The notes under the pieces were generated by a model. That model made no database searches, was not told where the DNA came from, and saw nothing but the letters and a program-made list of their open reading frames with translations. Shown here piece by piece: positions 35,735-48,774 of a DNA stretch of 64,000 nt. Position 1 is the stretch's first letter. Each line of letters starts with the position of its first letter. Origin of the DNA: Brachynemurus nebulosus (Eukaryota > Arthropoda > Insecta > Neuroptera > Myrmeleontidae); the NCBI GenBank assembly GCA_035578155.1, contig JAPWDM010000001.1:159809498-159873497 (forward strand). The letters are read 5' to 3'. Made by a program: the position numbers and the translations under genes.

Positions 35735-36180
35735 ATATAGATTAAATCAACTAAAAATTGTCTGATGTCGTTAACAAATGAAGCAAAATTAGATGTACAA
35801 TAAGTTGCTATAATTACTCTAATATAAAAATAAGCAATACTCCTGTTGCAGCATCTACATAGCACAGCAAATTTCAAAAAACTGGACACTGGCGCATCTC
35901 ATATAACAACCTGTATTCATCTAAAATAACTTAGCTCTCTAACGATGAAAAAATTTTAAAAATAAAATTTGGTGGATCTCATATAATATAACCTATATCT
36001 ATTTAAAATAGATTAACTTTTTAACGGTGAAAAAGTTTCCTAAATCGGTTTGATAGTTTTTTTTTTGGCGCTTTTGGGTCCCCAGGACTCTTGCCGACCT
36101 CATATATCCGTTCGAAATAGTTAAGCTCTCTAACAGTGAACAAATTTTCAAAATGGGTGATGACGTATTCTCAAAAAGTT
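35735..36180 (+). repeat. Dispersed repeat junction with minisatellite units
   Basis: 35747-35797 matches 28813-28863. From about 35925, units with TAACGATGAAAAAATTTTAA, GTGGATCTCATATAATATAA and GGCGCTTTTGGGTCCCCAGG resemble the ~125-bp units of 1-540. The reading is degenerate. Confidence 0.6.
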
Positions 36181-37262
36181 AATTAATTTTTATTTTGAAA
36201 AATGAAATAGATATAAATATTGTAATGACATAAACGGTGAAGCATTTTTCGTCAAGAAATTTAACAAATTCCTTAATTATTCTCAAAAACTAGTTTACTT
36301 AGATCAACGGTTCAAATTTTTTATACTCTTTTCGATGGTAGTAGTATATTTAGTATAAATTTCGAAAAAATCAGTCGAGTAGTTTTTGAATAAAAATGCC
36401 TAAAAATGTTGCTTTAGGTAAATTTCGGTGGATAAAATTAGAACGAAACTATGTATATTACGCAAACATATAAATAAGCCACAGATGCTATTTTTACGTT
36501 CTTGAACGTGTTCTACGTGCAGATGCTAAAACATACCAAACACTTCAAATATCGGTCCGAAAATTTGATAGTATATTCTTAAAATATTTTGATAATATTT
36601 TATCCCGGGAAAAAAAATTCGATTGTTTTCGTTTTAAAGATATTTCTCCTCTTAATATGACACTGGTACCCACTAATTTTTCATAGATTTTCTGTGAAGC
36701 CAAATTACTATTTCTAATTTTTTTAAATAACAATTTTTTACAGTCTATACTGTTCTTTGAAATTTAGATTAACAAGAAGAGCGACTCCTGTACTGCCGTC
36801 TTACATGAATCTAATTATTTTGAGATACCGCAATTATGTGTAGCAACATTTGAAGGATTCTGCTCAATCCGTAGTATATATAATTATAATAAATTATTAT
36901 TATATTATTGACAATAAAATTAATTAATTTTTCTACTCCTGTTGAAGAACACACTCATTATATATCTGTTAATTGTTGAGAAAGTTAGGCATTATTCAAA
37001 GGTGTGGAGGAATATTCATTACTCAATACCCTCTTGACCAATGAAATTACAGTATTAATCATTATTCCATGGGTTTGCGATTGTTTTGTGTATATATGTA
37101 TGTATCAAATTTTAATTTAATATATATTGCCTAGTAACGTTCAAGTAAATAAAGTAGTTTATGTTTTGTTTCGATCGTTTTATACATAATATTATACAAA
37201 CTTTTAATGAAATTAGAAATAGATTAAAAATTTGATTTAAAATTTATATTCAATTTTATTTA
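36181..37262. other. AT-rich non-coding stretch
   Basis: No recognisable gene or repeat boundary. Short open frames near 36545-36733 lack motifs. Confidence 0.45.
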
Positions 37263-37289
37263 AATCAAAATGGAAAAAAAGTCGTAGAA

Positions 37290-37440
37290 AAAATATCGTA
37301 TTCTACTCGCTTGCAATGACTATTACTCACTCAGATGCATTACGACACTCGCCTCGCAAGCTCGGCTCGTGTCGCAATTTCATCTTCGTGAGTAATAGCT
37401 ATCATTACTAGCTCGTTGAATAATATACTATTTTTAATAA
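37290..37440. repeat. Hairpin repeat with GACTATTACTCAC arms
   Basis: GACTATTACTCACTCAGATG then CATTACGACAC is mirrored by GTGTCGCAATTTCATCTTCG then TGAGTAATAGCT. The loop is TCGCCTCGCAAGCTCGGCTC. The 45655-45800 element has the same layout (adhesive arms, C/G-rich loop with serial ACTCG/CTCACT words). Confidence 0.7.
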
Positions 37441-38844
37441 TAATATAATAATTATTGTATTTTTAAATTTTTATTTTGATTGTATTACAGTCCCTATTTC
37501 CGGTATTTTCAAATAGTATGCTGATACGTTATTCATTCAATGCTACAACGTTGAATCAATAACGCATAATAAAAATCAATTATCTCAGATATTCGATAAT
37601 GTCTGAGACAATTAAGATCACCTGACATTTTATTCAAATCAAGTTTTCTCAAAACTCTCATTTCTCCATAATTTCTGTTTTATAGTTGCGTGGTCCCCAA
37701 CCACGTAACTATTATGCATTCACACGTTAGTCTTCGTAAGTGATCATTAATTCCTTATTTTTTAGTTGATTTGCTTATACCAATACTTACACGCCTACTA
37801 CAAAATATAAACTATATACATACTTTATTTGTGAGACCTATTTGGTGTCATAAAAAAAGCCTCCTACTCTATCTAGTTGATAACCAATAGCTAGTGCAGA
37901 ATAATGACAATACACTTCACATAAAACCAATATTTAATTATATAAGCATGCGAAAATTGTTGCTTCAAAGTTCTGACAAAATACACATATATACTCAATG
38001 TAATATGAAAACATAGTCAACGTTTGGAAAAACATTTAAGGAGGTGTTCTATAAAGAACGAAAATTACTGATTTTAATTTTTTTTTTAAATGTGAAGCCT
38101 ACAGTAATCAACGATGCGTAAAAATTCGATAGTCACTAGTTTATTAATTTCTTTAAATTACGCACAATGACTAACAAAAAAAAAAAAAGCATTTTAAAAA
38201 AAACTCGTTTAAGCCTTTTCCTACATAAAATTGATATTAAGTTCACTCTGTGGTATCTATTTGATACAATATTTTTTTAGCTTCATCACGATTGCACTGA
38301 CTTTCATCATATTTCTGTCCAATTTTTCTTTTTTTTTTAATTTAAAATTCTGGCCTTTTTAGACTATAAATGGTCAACCTTAACAAACAAAAAATTTTTT
38401 TTGTGTAAATTATACGTTGAATACCACGCTTAGGAGTAATGTCATCAAATTTTTTCAATATATTCTTAAAAATGTCTACACGGAGAAAAGTTTTTAATAA
38501 TAATTTTAGTGAAAAATTCCTAGACTTTCTATTAACATACATTTAAATTAAATACATTTAAGAAATTTAAAAGAAAATAGTTATAACACAACATAATATT
38601 TTTTCTAAGCAATTAATATTTTTTTATGTTGCCTTTAATAGTTTTATTCGTAAAATTCTGTATTTCCTTTTTTCTTTTTTGTATTTTTTGTTTGTTTTTC
38701 TTTTTGTAAGATACCTTCTTTAAGGAAACAATACACATTGAGTTCATTGTGAATATTAAATGATGTCGGTTTTACATAATTTGTCGTATAATTTAGAAGT
38801 ATTACTTAAATACTACAAATTTCACTGGACTCCAAATTTTTAAT
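37441..38844. other. AT-rich non-coding stretch
   Basis: A compact perfect stem, TAGTTGCGTGGT-CCCCA-ACCACGTAACTA, is at 37684-37711 with one mismatch. TACACGGAGAAAAG at 38478 is a solo end of the 22185 element type. No gene is seen. Confidence 0.45.
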
Positions 38845-39366
38845 CATAATTGTCCTTTCACGTAAGGCTTTCTTATAAAAGCTATTCTTTTTGGACAAAA
38901 ATGAAAGCTATGGACAAGAATGGACAGGGATTTTTATATCTAACAGGGAAGTTTCCCAAACTTAATGATGCTAAAATCAAAGAACACATCTTTGTAGGCC
39001 CACAGATGAAAGAATTGATAAAATATGACAATTTCGAAAGCAGACGTGTAACTACTTAGAAAAAAGAAGCATGGATCTGTTTAACAAGAATGGACAAGGT
39101 TTTTTATATTTAAAAGGAAAGTTTCCCAAACTTAGTGATGCTAAAACCAAAGAAGGTATCTTTACAAGTCCACAGATAAAAGAATTGATAAAATATAGAC
39201 TTAGAAAAAAGAAGCCATCTGTTTAAAAAATGTAGTTAAATATTTATTAGGACAACATAAACCCGACAACTACAAGCAATATGTGGACAATCTACTGAAA
39301 GCATACAATGATTTGGGTTACAACATGTTACTCAAAATCCATTTCTTACGTTTTGACAAAATCTAA
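38845..39366 (+). pseudogene. Pseudogene of an invertebrate transposon-associated family
   Basis: Plus strand. The first unit (about 38904-39030) reads MDKNGQGFLYLTGKFPKLND then AKIKEHIFVGPQMKELIKY. A second, tandem unit (about 39071-39226) repeats it as NKNGQGFLYLKGKFPKLSDA then KTKEGIFTSPQIKELIKY and stops. A third block reads KYLLGQHKPDNYKQYVDNLL and LGYNMLLKIHFLRF to TAA near 39366. The order (G-x-GF-x-YL ... FPK-x-x-x-AK-x-KE-x-IF-x-GPQ ... NY-x-x-V-x-x-LL ... KIHFL) matches a widespread invertebrate repeat-borne protein family of unknown function. The tandem unit and truncation mark a degenerate copy. Confidence 0.7.
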
Positions 39367-39381
39367 GAAATATAATGCAGG

Positions 39382-40194
39382 ACTTCCATGAGCAAGTATA
39401 CTTGCATGCAAATATACTTTTAAGTAAAAATTAAGGCTACTTGCTCGTGTAAGCATGACTTGCGTGCAAGTATACTGTTATATAAATTTACTTACATAAG
39501 TAAAAATATTTCTACTTTTGCTGTTAAAAGTAACCCACACTTAAATTAAAAATGGCGAAAACTTCAAAGTTGAGGAACTGTCAAATAAACTGTCTACTAA
39601 TATCAAAACAATAAACAATAATAAAATTGATAAATTTATATGAAGAAAATGAAGATTTATGAAATGTTTGAAATAAAAAGTACTGAAATTATAAAATAAA
39701 ATACTTATAAGAAAATTGTATAAGAATTGAATTGAACCCCAGAACAAATCAAAAAACAGATTGTATCATTCTGGAGAAAATTTTTTTTGAAAAGAAAAAA
39801 GGACCTAAACGGATTGGGATCGGGAACTGATATCGGGAATTTTTAAAATTTGTTGTGTTTAATGTTTCTGTTAATAAAGTATATTCTATATTAAAAATAT
39901 ATTTATAAAGTTTCTTTTACCCAAAACTGTCTTTTTCCCGAGAATTTTGCTTTTTTTTAGTTTGATATAGTTAGCAGTACTAAAGCAAGACATTTTTTTT
40001 TATGTGAAATTTTTAGTATTGAATTAAAAAATTAAATTTTAAAAAATATCGTGTTTTGGCGTGTACCTACTTTCATGCAAGTGTACTTTTACCTGGCTTA
40101 CATGTAACAGGTCTTGCAAGTATACTGTTATAAAAACTTGACCACGCCCTCCAAAAACATTACTTTTATGCAAGTGCACTTGCTCGTGGAAGTG
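39382..40194. mobile_element. ~810-bp element with inverted GAGCAAGTRYACTTGC ends
   Basis: ACTTCCATGAGCAAGTATAC (39382) is mirrored by GTGCACTTGCTCGTGGAAGT (to 40194). Several internal TGCAAGTATACTGTTATA words occur near 39465 and 40118. A minus frame at 39541-39747 has no recognised motif. Confidence 0.65.
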
Positions 40195-41781
40195 TAGCTT
40201 AAGTGGGGAACACGGAGAACGGTTCCATCCAGATATTTCAGGTACGGAAAAAAGGTACCAGGGCAAATGGAATCCAAGGATATTGACCCCAGAACTAGTA
40301 CTGGACCCTTAAAAAAGACGTACCTGAAGCAAAATATTCAAGCAAAATATTCAAGACTACCTTTTCGTGTACCAAAGTATTTGAGTAAATTTTTATTAAT
40401 TGTCGTATATTTATTGGATTGTCACTATAAAACTTAGCGCGATGGGAAAAAACTGTTTTCATTTTCTGATTCAGCGTAACAAATACTGTAAAGGGCAATA
40501 AACCCTTTGGAACAAAAGAAATGTTGCCAATTGCTTTATAAATTGCATAGGAATTTTTTATATTAGAACTTTCTTTGAGGTCTCATATACTCCAAGAATA
40601 CGCAAAACAATCAAATCAAATTTGCTCAAATTTCTAAAGTAGATTACTCCCTTAAGTTTACATCCACAGCTTTATCTACCTCAAAAAAGTACCACATATA
40701 AAGCACTTATGCAATGCCAACATATTGTTATAAATATTATTGGTTGTTATCTGCATACGTCATAGCGATGACTAAGAACATGATTGGTTGTTGAGAATTC
40801 GCGCGTCGTGATACCGTATAAAACTACAAGACAATGTTCAAACATTTTAATAAGTTGGTGTACGTTCATCGTGTAAACTTTTATCATAACTATTGATCCT
40901 TCAATTATTATCCTTTTCAGTAACGACACAATACGTAACAAAATAAACAAAATTTTCAAATTTATTTTCGTGTTAAATATTTTGTATTAGTTTTTCGAAG
41001 GTTTTATCCTGAAAGTTACCCTGTAACTAACTGTAAGTAACAAGATTTTTAACATTTTTAATAACAATTTATTGTATTTTTAAAAAATTTTGTTTTTCGT
41101 GCAATTGTTTTTGCACAAATATAATAATTGTTGCCTATATTTATTAATTGATCGATTATAAGTTTTGTATTTCTTTTGATTTATCATATTTTATTTCTTT
41201 TTAATTGAATGAATTGTTTTTATTTACTGAAATTTTTTGATTCAATTTGAATCTCATATTTAATTCTCCTTGCAAATAAAAAACATTATTCAAATGCCGT
41301 TGTTGTAACACAAATTTGTTAATTTGTACATTTGCTTTTGGATATTCTAGTTAAGTAAAATTCCATTTAGAATTCTGTTTACATGGTTTTTGAAAGTCGA
41401 TGAATTATAATTGCGTTGTGTTCTCTGCCTTATATTATATTAATTACTACAAATTAAGATCACTTAATTATAATTACCTATATAATTTTTCTTTGTAAGT
41501 ACTCGATAAAAATTTAATATCAAGAGAAAATTTATATTAGCATCACAGAAAAAAATAAAGAACTTATTGTCATGATTGAATTCTTTTATAAATAAAATGC
41601 AGTCAACTTTTCTCTACCTATCAAAAGTAATATGTATTATCGAATTTTCTTAAAATAAACTTAACCCTTTGCTCACACTGGGGGTTCTCTTGACCTCAGT
41701 TTTTTTCTGTATACAACATAAGTTTTTATTCACACCTCAAACTGTTTTTTCAAAGCAACCCCACAACACCAAAGTTAACTA
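40195..41781. other. AT-rich non-coding stretch
   Basis: No motif-bearing frame, no convincing repeat. A CTCACACTGGGGGTTC segment near 41676 is a lone GC-richer island. Confidence 0.45.
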
Positions 41782-41913
41782 ATATTTGTAAATAATAAAC
41801 AAATATTTTACTTCACAAGAATACCACTTTTATTTTGAAACTGTAACAATGTTGTTTCAAAATAAAAGTGGTATTTTTGTGAAGTAAAATATTTGTTTAT
41901 TATTTACAAATAT
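41782..41913. repeat. Near-perfect 60-bp hairpin
   Basis: ATATTTGTAAATAATAAACA onwards (41782-41841) is mirrored by 41854-41913 with about one mismatch and a 12-base loop. Half of the arm reappears in diverged form near 57038-57075 (ACATTTTACTTTATACAAAT then ACCACTTGTATTT). Confidence 0.93.
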
Positions 41914-42172
41914 GGAATACCATAAAGTAACGCTCAAATCTATTAATATTCACTAATATTACTTTTAAAAATTTTGAAAATATTAATTCGAGATTAGAGT
42001 TTTGTAACTTTCAAGTATTATGGTATCATAAAAACCGCTCGAGTAGGAAGTGTGCTTCTGTTACAAAAAAGGAAAAAAAAAGATTTTTAAAATAATTATA
42101 AATATGTTAGAATCTGAGCAATTGATTAGTTGAGTGGACAAAATTTAGTTGTCTTAATATTGAATATTAATG

Positions 42173-42976
42173 CAGCCCGGATCTGAGGGGGCTCAAACCG
42201 GGGCCCCTGCCCCGGGCGTCAGTTTCAGGGGGCGCCAAAATCATACTAGGTCGGTCTATATCAAAACGTCTAAAAAAAAGTTGGTTGTTCGACGATTTTA
42301 GAAAAAATTAATATTTTACCAGTTCTTTCTATTATATTATTTGAAGTATTGAGAACAATTTTTAAAAAAAATTATCTTGAACCGTTTAAGCGTGGTAGCC
42401 ATTTTTGTTTTCCAATTTGCGCTGATTCTTCTGTTTGCAGCCATTTATGCCAATGCACATATTTCATAAACCGACCATCCTAAAAGGTTGAAATAAAAAC
42501 CATTTTAAAGGCAATAGATGTCTCTTTTTTTTAAGTGATGTCCATATTTACCCTATTTTCGTCCCTTCCACAAGAAAACTTTACCTAAAGTTGGATATCA
42601 AAATTTAGCAAAATTCACTCTTTGATATTTTTTATGAGAATGGTTGTATACGAGTACAGCTACCCATTATGAAACAAATACAACTATTTTAAATTTTACA
42701 AACTTCCGAAAACTGGTGATAAAAATTTGAAATTTGCACAACTTGTAGTGCTTTCGGTGTAGATTTATTAAAATAAAAAATCAACTTGTACCTACACTGA
42801 TCCTTTACAAAACCCTTAATTTTTACCATTGGCGCAACGAAAAAAATAGGACTTTTGTAAAAGACTTACATATATACTTATGAGTTTTTTTGACAATTTA
42901 TGGCAAAAGTTGGAGAGGAGGCGACGCCATTTTCAAGTTTCTGCTCCGGTTCTAAAAAATCTTAGATCCGGGGCTA
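42173..42976. mobile_element. Probable non-autonomous hAT element
   Basis: The left end CAGCCCGGATCTGAGG is mirrored by CTTAGATCCGGGGCTA. Flanking octamers TATTAATG (42165-42172) and AATTAATA (42977-42984) agree at 6 of 8 positions, as an aged 8-bp duplication would. The subterminal GGGCGCCAAAATCATAC is shared with the hAT-like remnant at 3875-4053. No transposase is present. Confidence 0.6.
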
Positions 42977-43241
42977 AATTAATATATTTTTTATTTTATT
43001 TCTATATATTTTTTAGACCAATTGTTTGAAAAAAATCACTACAATCAGTTAATTTTTCATATAGTAATTTTAAAAATTTTTACCTGGCAACTAAAAGTTT
43101 GCATTTGCTTTCAATAAATTTCTAGTATGACATTCAATTTTAATGTATAATATTACATTCGTATTAAATTTATATTGTTTACTGAGAACTTCTGTTAGTC
43201 GTAGAAAAAGTATAGTACGTAACCCGTTTGTAAGATATATT

Positions 43242-43262
43242 ACACGCACACACACACACACT
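43242..43262. repeat. (CA)n microsatellite
   Basis: CACGCACACACACACACAC. Short and of no evident role. Confidence 0.9.
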
Positions 43263-43569
43263 TAAGTTACAAAAATTTAATTTGAGACAAACTGCAACTT
43301 TAGTAATAAAATTTGACTCAAGTGAATTTGCAAACCGATTTATGACAAATTTAGCTAAACTGAAGCGACTTAAGTGACTCAAGTTAAACACAACTCAAGT
43401 TCCGTCATTAATATGGTCATATAACTACACATAAATTAGGATATAGGTACATATATTTTCATTTTAAATGCAAAAGAGAAAATAGTTTGATTGGACTTAT
43501 TCAATCAAAATATTTAAAATGAAATTATCTTAAATAATTCCTAGTCTTGACTGTAAACACCACTACATA

Positions 43570-43870
43570 GCTGCAAATTAGAAATGTCAGTCGGACGGAA
43601 AAAAAGTGGGTACCGACAGGATCGGATTGATTTTCTTAAAACGGACGGGAGACGGAAGGGGCGAGAATATAGACTTTCTAACTGTATTTTGGGCCCTGGA
43701 GTAAAAATCAGGTTCCGTCAGGAATGGGATTAAAAAAGAGAAAACAGACAGAAGTGGGACTGGACGGGAATTGACAACTTTCCTCAAAATTAGGTGCGAG
43801 CGAGTATGGTAAATCAATTTCGGGTGTGGACGGGTACGGAACAAAAATCCCAACGACATCTCTACTGTAC
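43570..43870. repeat. Degenerate GACGGG-rich simple-sequence block
   Basis: Repeated GACGGGA/GTACGGAA/GGACGGG words at irregular spacing give a GC-richer island. Minus-strand open reading across it is compositional and shows no motif. Confidence 0.5.
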
Positions 43871-44565
43871 CTAAATGCAGTTTTAGGTCGGAATTAATAG
43901 TAATTAATCCGGAACTTTTATTTTACATAAAATAAGCTAATTAAGAACACACTGCAGAAACAAAGGTTTTAACATTAGCCGAAATTAGCGATCCAGTTTA
44001 TTTTTTTTCTTTTTGTGGCAATTTTTGTTATAGTTCAGGTTGCCATCTTTATGGAAATGACGTAGAAAATGGTAATGGGATGAGGTCATGGTAAAAGATG
44101 ACGTAAAATTTATGCATAACTTGGATATTTTCTATTATATTAAAGTCAAAGCACTGAGAGTGTTAGTTAACATAGTTATTTACATATCCATAACTATACA
44201 TATGTGTATGTAATGCATACCTATTTATACACATATGTATTTAAATGAAACCACAGTAGCCGCATATCCACCTTATTGGTGATAGTCTCCGTTTAAAATG
44301 TAAATTTGACAATCACTTATATTCATATAAATTTAATAGACATTGTAATATGGATCACGTTAATAGGTAGGTAATCAAAGTCAAAAATGCATATGTAATA
44401 TTCCCAGAGTGGTGAAGTATAAACAAACAACCTATAACTAGAAAGATACATACCGTAACACGAAATGAACTCTCTACTTATTGAACTTGTTGCATTCAAT
44501 TTTCATATACGTTCTTACATATTAGATATACCTAGTACCGAACATTTCTTTTGAGTTACCTTAAA
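43871..44565. other. AT-rich non-coding stretch
   Basis: ACATATGTGTATG and similar CATATG words near 44190-44240 only. No gene recognised. Confidence 0.45.
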
Positions 44566-44821
44566 CAGTGGCGAATTTACCCTAAGTGCCACTCTAAGCT
44601 TAGTGAAAAATGCTACGCCTGAAAAGCTAAAAAAAAATTTTGCCCCCGTCCTTTTGGAAAAAAAAAGAAATTCTACATTTTGCCGCCCCTAAAATTTGTC
44701 GCCCTTCTTAAAATACGTAAATGATGAACACGAATGCCGCCCTTTTTGCCTAAATTTGCCGCCCCTAAAGTCTACCGCCCTAGGCTCCAGCCTACTCAGC
44801 CTGCTGGTAAATCCTCCACTG
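44566..44821. mobile_element. 256-bp hAT MITE
   Basis: It starts CAGTGGCGAATTTACC and ends GGTAAATCCTCCACTG. The flanking octamers ACCTTAAA (44558-44565) and ACCTTATA (44822-44829) match at 7 of 8 positions. Repeated TTTGCCGCCCCTAAA words lie inside. It is the clearest short hAT derivative in the window and shares the CAGTGGCGA terminus with 3790-5143. Confidence 0.85.
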
Positions 44822-45254
44822 ACCTTATAGCAAAATATTATATACTTAACATCATTATTATAGTGCTAGTGGAGGCGCTGGGAAGGTCATGGAAACGTTG
44901 GACATTTTCCTATTAGGTTATGTAATAAAATATATAAAATTCAACAAATAGTGGAAGTGCTATGTATAGTATTTTTAACTTTATTCACAGCGCTGCCATG
45001 ATTTAAAATACTTTACGAATTATTTCTTACGATTTGTTTTTTATAAGATGTATCCGAAAATAATTGTCTCGGATTTGTTTAGGATAAAGACAGACCACTG
45101 TCGCTGGAAAATTGAGTTTAAATCGAAGAAAATAAATTAAAATATTATTAGCATATATTTCTTTTGATAAATTTTCGTTGATTCGTGTTTGGCGTTCACA
45201 TTTGTTGGTACAATCTTTCCCTTTTTTTCTAAAAAAAATTGTTCATTAAAAGCA

Positions 45255-45395
45255 ATTATCCGTAACCGTAACCGTATCCGAAACATTATCCGATATTTTT
45301 ATATATCCGTAACCGAAATCGAAACCGAAAAAAATGTTTTTAAATATCCCTATCCGTATCCGTATCCGAAATTTCATATACATAACATCCCTAGT
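45255..45395 (+). repeat. Degenerate hexanucleotide (CCGTAT/CCGTAA) repeat
   Basis: Runs of ATCCGTAACCGTAACCGTAT and CCGTATCCGTATCCGAA with point variants. The open frame across it is a repeat artefact. Confidence 0.8.
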
Positions 45396-45654
45396 TGAAA
45401 CCATAGATGTACTAGATTAAGTGTACATATAAAAATCTGTCGTCAGTAGTATAGGCCGCTCTAGACCTGTTACGCAGCTTCTTATTCAGTTGTTTATAAG
45501 TTGTCGTAGATTTAACTTTGTACGTAGTATATTTGTTTTTTAATTAACTATTTAAATCTAAATAGAAAAAAATATGAAGTGTGTCGCACCTAAGTGTAAA
45601 GATTCCATTTAAACAAAAAAAGTACTCAAAATAAAGGGATACCTTTCTTTATAT

Positions 45655-45800
45655 AGGTATATAGTATATTGTGCAATAAGTGCGGGAAATTGTCGATTGC
45701 CCACGAAAGCGAAGTTGAGCACACTCACTACGTTCGTGCACTCATTCGTTTGAGTGGGAAATCGACAATCCCACACGAATTGCACATACTATTTTTCATT
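45655..45800. repeat. Hairpin repeat with GTGGGAAATCGACAAT arms
   Basis: GTATATTGTGCAATAAGTGC then GGGAAATTGTCGATTGCCCA is mirrored by GTGGGAAATCGACAATCCCA then CACGAATTGCACATAC. The loop has CTCACTACGTTCGTGCACTC. Confidence 0.8.
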
Positions 45801-46494
45801 GCGAGTTTCACATACTTTTTTCTATTATTATTATACTATTTTTGACATTTTTATTACTTTTTAAAACAATATTTTTGAGTGTTCGTCTTTTTTTCTGAAT
45901 TAAATACTGTTTAAATTACTTTGTTGGTGGTTTCTATAGAAATAATTATGAAATATTTATTAAATGAAAAATCAAGAGGCGCCTTTGGGTGTTTTGATTA
46001 AATTTTGCGTGTTTTATTGTGAATTTACGTGTGGAAAATTTACTTTCCGCACGCAAAAATGTATGTGGGTAGAGTACAGTGGGCAAACAGCTATTTTGCG
46101 CACAGAAATTTGTGCGCCAAGTTAGTACTTCTCCCGCATGAGTAATAAAAAATATTTTATGAATTGTTTATGTGTCAACAATGATGTATATGTATACACA
46201 GTGTATGTACCATAGAACACTGCGATGTCGCACACACATACACATATGGCACATATACGGCACAAGCTCAGTGAATGTACATAATATTTTAGTGGGGATT
46301 TTACACCATCTTTTGGCAATGCTGGTCTTGCTAGTACAGAGAGAGGAAATTACCTTCTAGTGTTCTGCGGTTGAAACATATCAAAATTACACCTAACTTC
46401 CGATATATTACTTAAATTAGAAAAAAATCCGGAAATCATCAGAACATACAATTTTTTATTAACACATCTAACTAATACTTAAAATAGACTTTTT

Positions 46495-46838
46495 TAGCGA
46501 ATTTTCGAATCGAAAATTCAGTTATTACCAACCACTGTCATGGTGCGCTTAAACCCGGGTCTATAACAGAAATTTGTTTTGAGGTTCCTAAAAACCGAAA
46601 ATGACATTTACTAAAATTATATATCAGGCACGTCGAATGTCCGAAACATGGTTTTTAGGCATTGCTGGTGAAAAAGGTGTTTTCTTCCAGTTTTCCAGAA
46701 TTTAAAAATTTTTCTTATTTTTTACACCATTGGAAAGAGGGGATAATTAAAATCACATGAAATATGTTTTGAACCATTATCGTATGTACACTGCATGATT
46801 TCCGAAAAAAACTATTTTTTGTAAACGGAAGTTCGCTA
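46495..46838 (+). mobile_element. Compact copy of the TAGCGAATTTYC family (no AT tract)
   Basis: Starts TAGCGAATTTTC, then CGAAAATTCAG, CATGGTGCGCTTAAACCCGG, TTTTGAGGTTCCTAAAAACC, GGCACGTCGAATGTCCG, and ends CGGAAGTTCGCTA. This 344-bp copy has both inverted ends and lacks the AT microsatellite. It is followed by the conserved TGTTATGCAGGATGC tail. Confidence 0.75.
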
Positions 46839-46879
46839 TGTTATGCAGGATGCTATGGCAGCGGTATTTTACAGATTTT

Positions 46880-47760
46880 AACTTTATTGCTGAAGTAGTT
46901 CTTTTATATTTTAATTAAATATTACTCAACACTGGCTTCCTTAAACTTTGTAAAACGTGCGATGAAGCCAATAAATTTTTTGCGATCATTAAAAATTATA
47001 GTTTTGAGAAAATTCGTATAAGAAAAGCAGCATGACTGTTATTTGGTACCTACCTACCTACCTGGGATTTGGCTACCGATTTGACCATATTTCTCTTCCT
47101 GGACACTCTTTACCTAGAAATTTCTCTGTAACTGGAGTTTCTAGCAATGAAAAGAAAACGTTTGTTTCTAATAATGCTCTCTAATCACAATCTTTCATTT
47201 ATCTGTTAACAGATACCTGTTTCCACTCGTTTTCTGTCTATTGTACTATTATTACCTACTTCAGACGAAAATTTATTTATTTTATAAAGAAAATATCCAT
47301 CTTTTGATATTGTATAAACTACTTATTATAAATAAAAAATTAATCATAACACATGTCATGCTTTTTTTATTTTATTTTTTTATTCATAAAGAACTGACAT
47401 TTTATATGCCTGTATAGGTATATTTAGGTATTTACGCAATTTTTTATGACAGCTTTTGTCGACGCATTGTTTTCAAAAAACGTTTTTTGATCTCTAGCTC
47501 CGACAACACATATATATAAATGTTTTATGTAAGAGCATTAAGTGAAAATTATTAAATAAATATAATTATACAATTTGGTTATACTTATCATTTATTGTTT
47601 TAAATTAAACAGTTGCAGAAATTCAGAGTTTGTTCATTTGAATGCTTATTACTACAGGGGATTTAATAAGTCATGTTCAGTTAAGGGAAGATTCGCCAAA
47701 AAACGTCGAAAATCGACCATTTTTATTATTCTTTTGTTTATACAAATAAATATTTTATTA
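46880..47760. other. AT-rich non-coding stretch
   Basis: Only a TACC tetranucleotide run (about 47047-47062) is notable. Confidence 0.45.
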
Positions 47761-47978
47761 AAAACTAAATATACAACATTGTTTCTACATGTCTTGACAT
47801 TACAAAAAAATTTTAAAAAAAAATTAAAATGAGCTGAGTGTATATGCATATTTTCAGAAAGGTGGAAAAATTTTGTAATGTCGACTTCAAAGCCATTTAT
47901 ACTCAGCTCATTTTTAAATTTTTTTTTAAATTTTTTTGTAATGTCAAGACATGTAGGAACAATGCTGTATATTTAGTT

Positions 47979-47980
<2 letters not shown>
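47761..47980. repeat. ~220-bp hairpin with ~85-bp arms
   Basis: AAAACTAAATATACAACATT, TACATGTCTTGACATTACAA and AAAATGAGCTGAGTGTAT are mirrored by ATACTCAGCTCATTTTTAAA, TTGTAATGTCAAGACATGTA and AATGCTGTATATTTAGTTTT. It directly abuts a TAGCGAATTTTC end at 47979. Confidence 0.88.
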
Positions 47981-48340
<360 letters not shown>

Positions 48341-48774
48341 GTGTCTAAAGTGCTAAAAACATTAGAATTCAAAGGTTTTTTTTTTATACCATTGTGAAAA
48401 GCACATGAAATTGAACAAAAAACGTCCTTGGAGCGATACTTGTTTGTCAACTGGTTCTCCAGAAAAATTAAAAATAATTTACAAAATTTTTAGTTAAAGA
48501 TTTGTTGTCTTTGTCTAACACTTAACATACCCCATATTACTTAGTTTAATTACATGTATACCGTAGACTGCATTTAGATTGCCCTTAATATGTATTAAAA
48601 ATTTTTGATCCGATTGATTTTAATATAATGAAATTTTGACCAATTAGACTATAATTTTTTTTTAATCGAATAAATCTTTTATATTATCTATGTGCATTAA
48701 CGTGTCTTTATATATCTATAAACAAAGTAGAGGATTGTCAAACATCATTGTCATTTTGTTTTAATTAAAAAATA

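Noticed and set aside
43587..43859. 90-codon minus frame as a gene
   Set aside because: It reads through GACGGG-rich simple sequence and shows only compositional Pro/Arg/Ser content.
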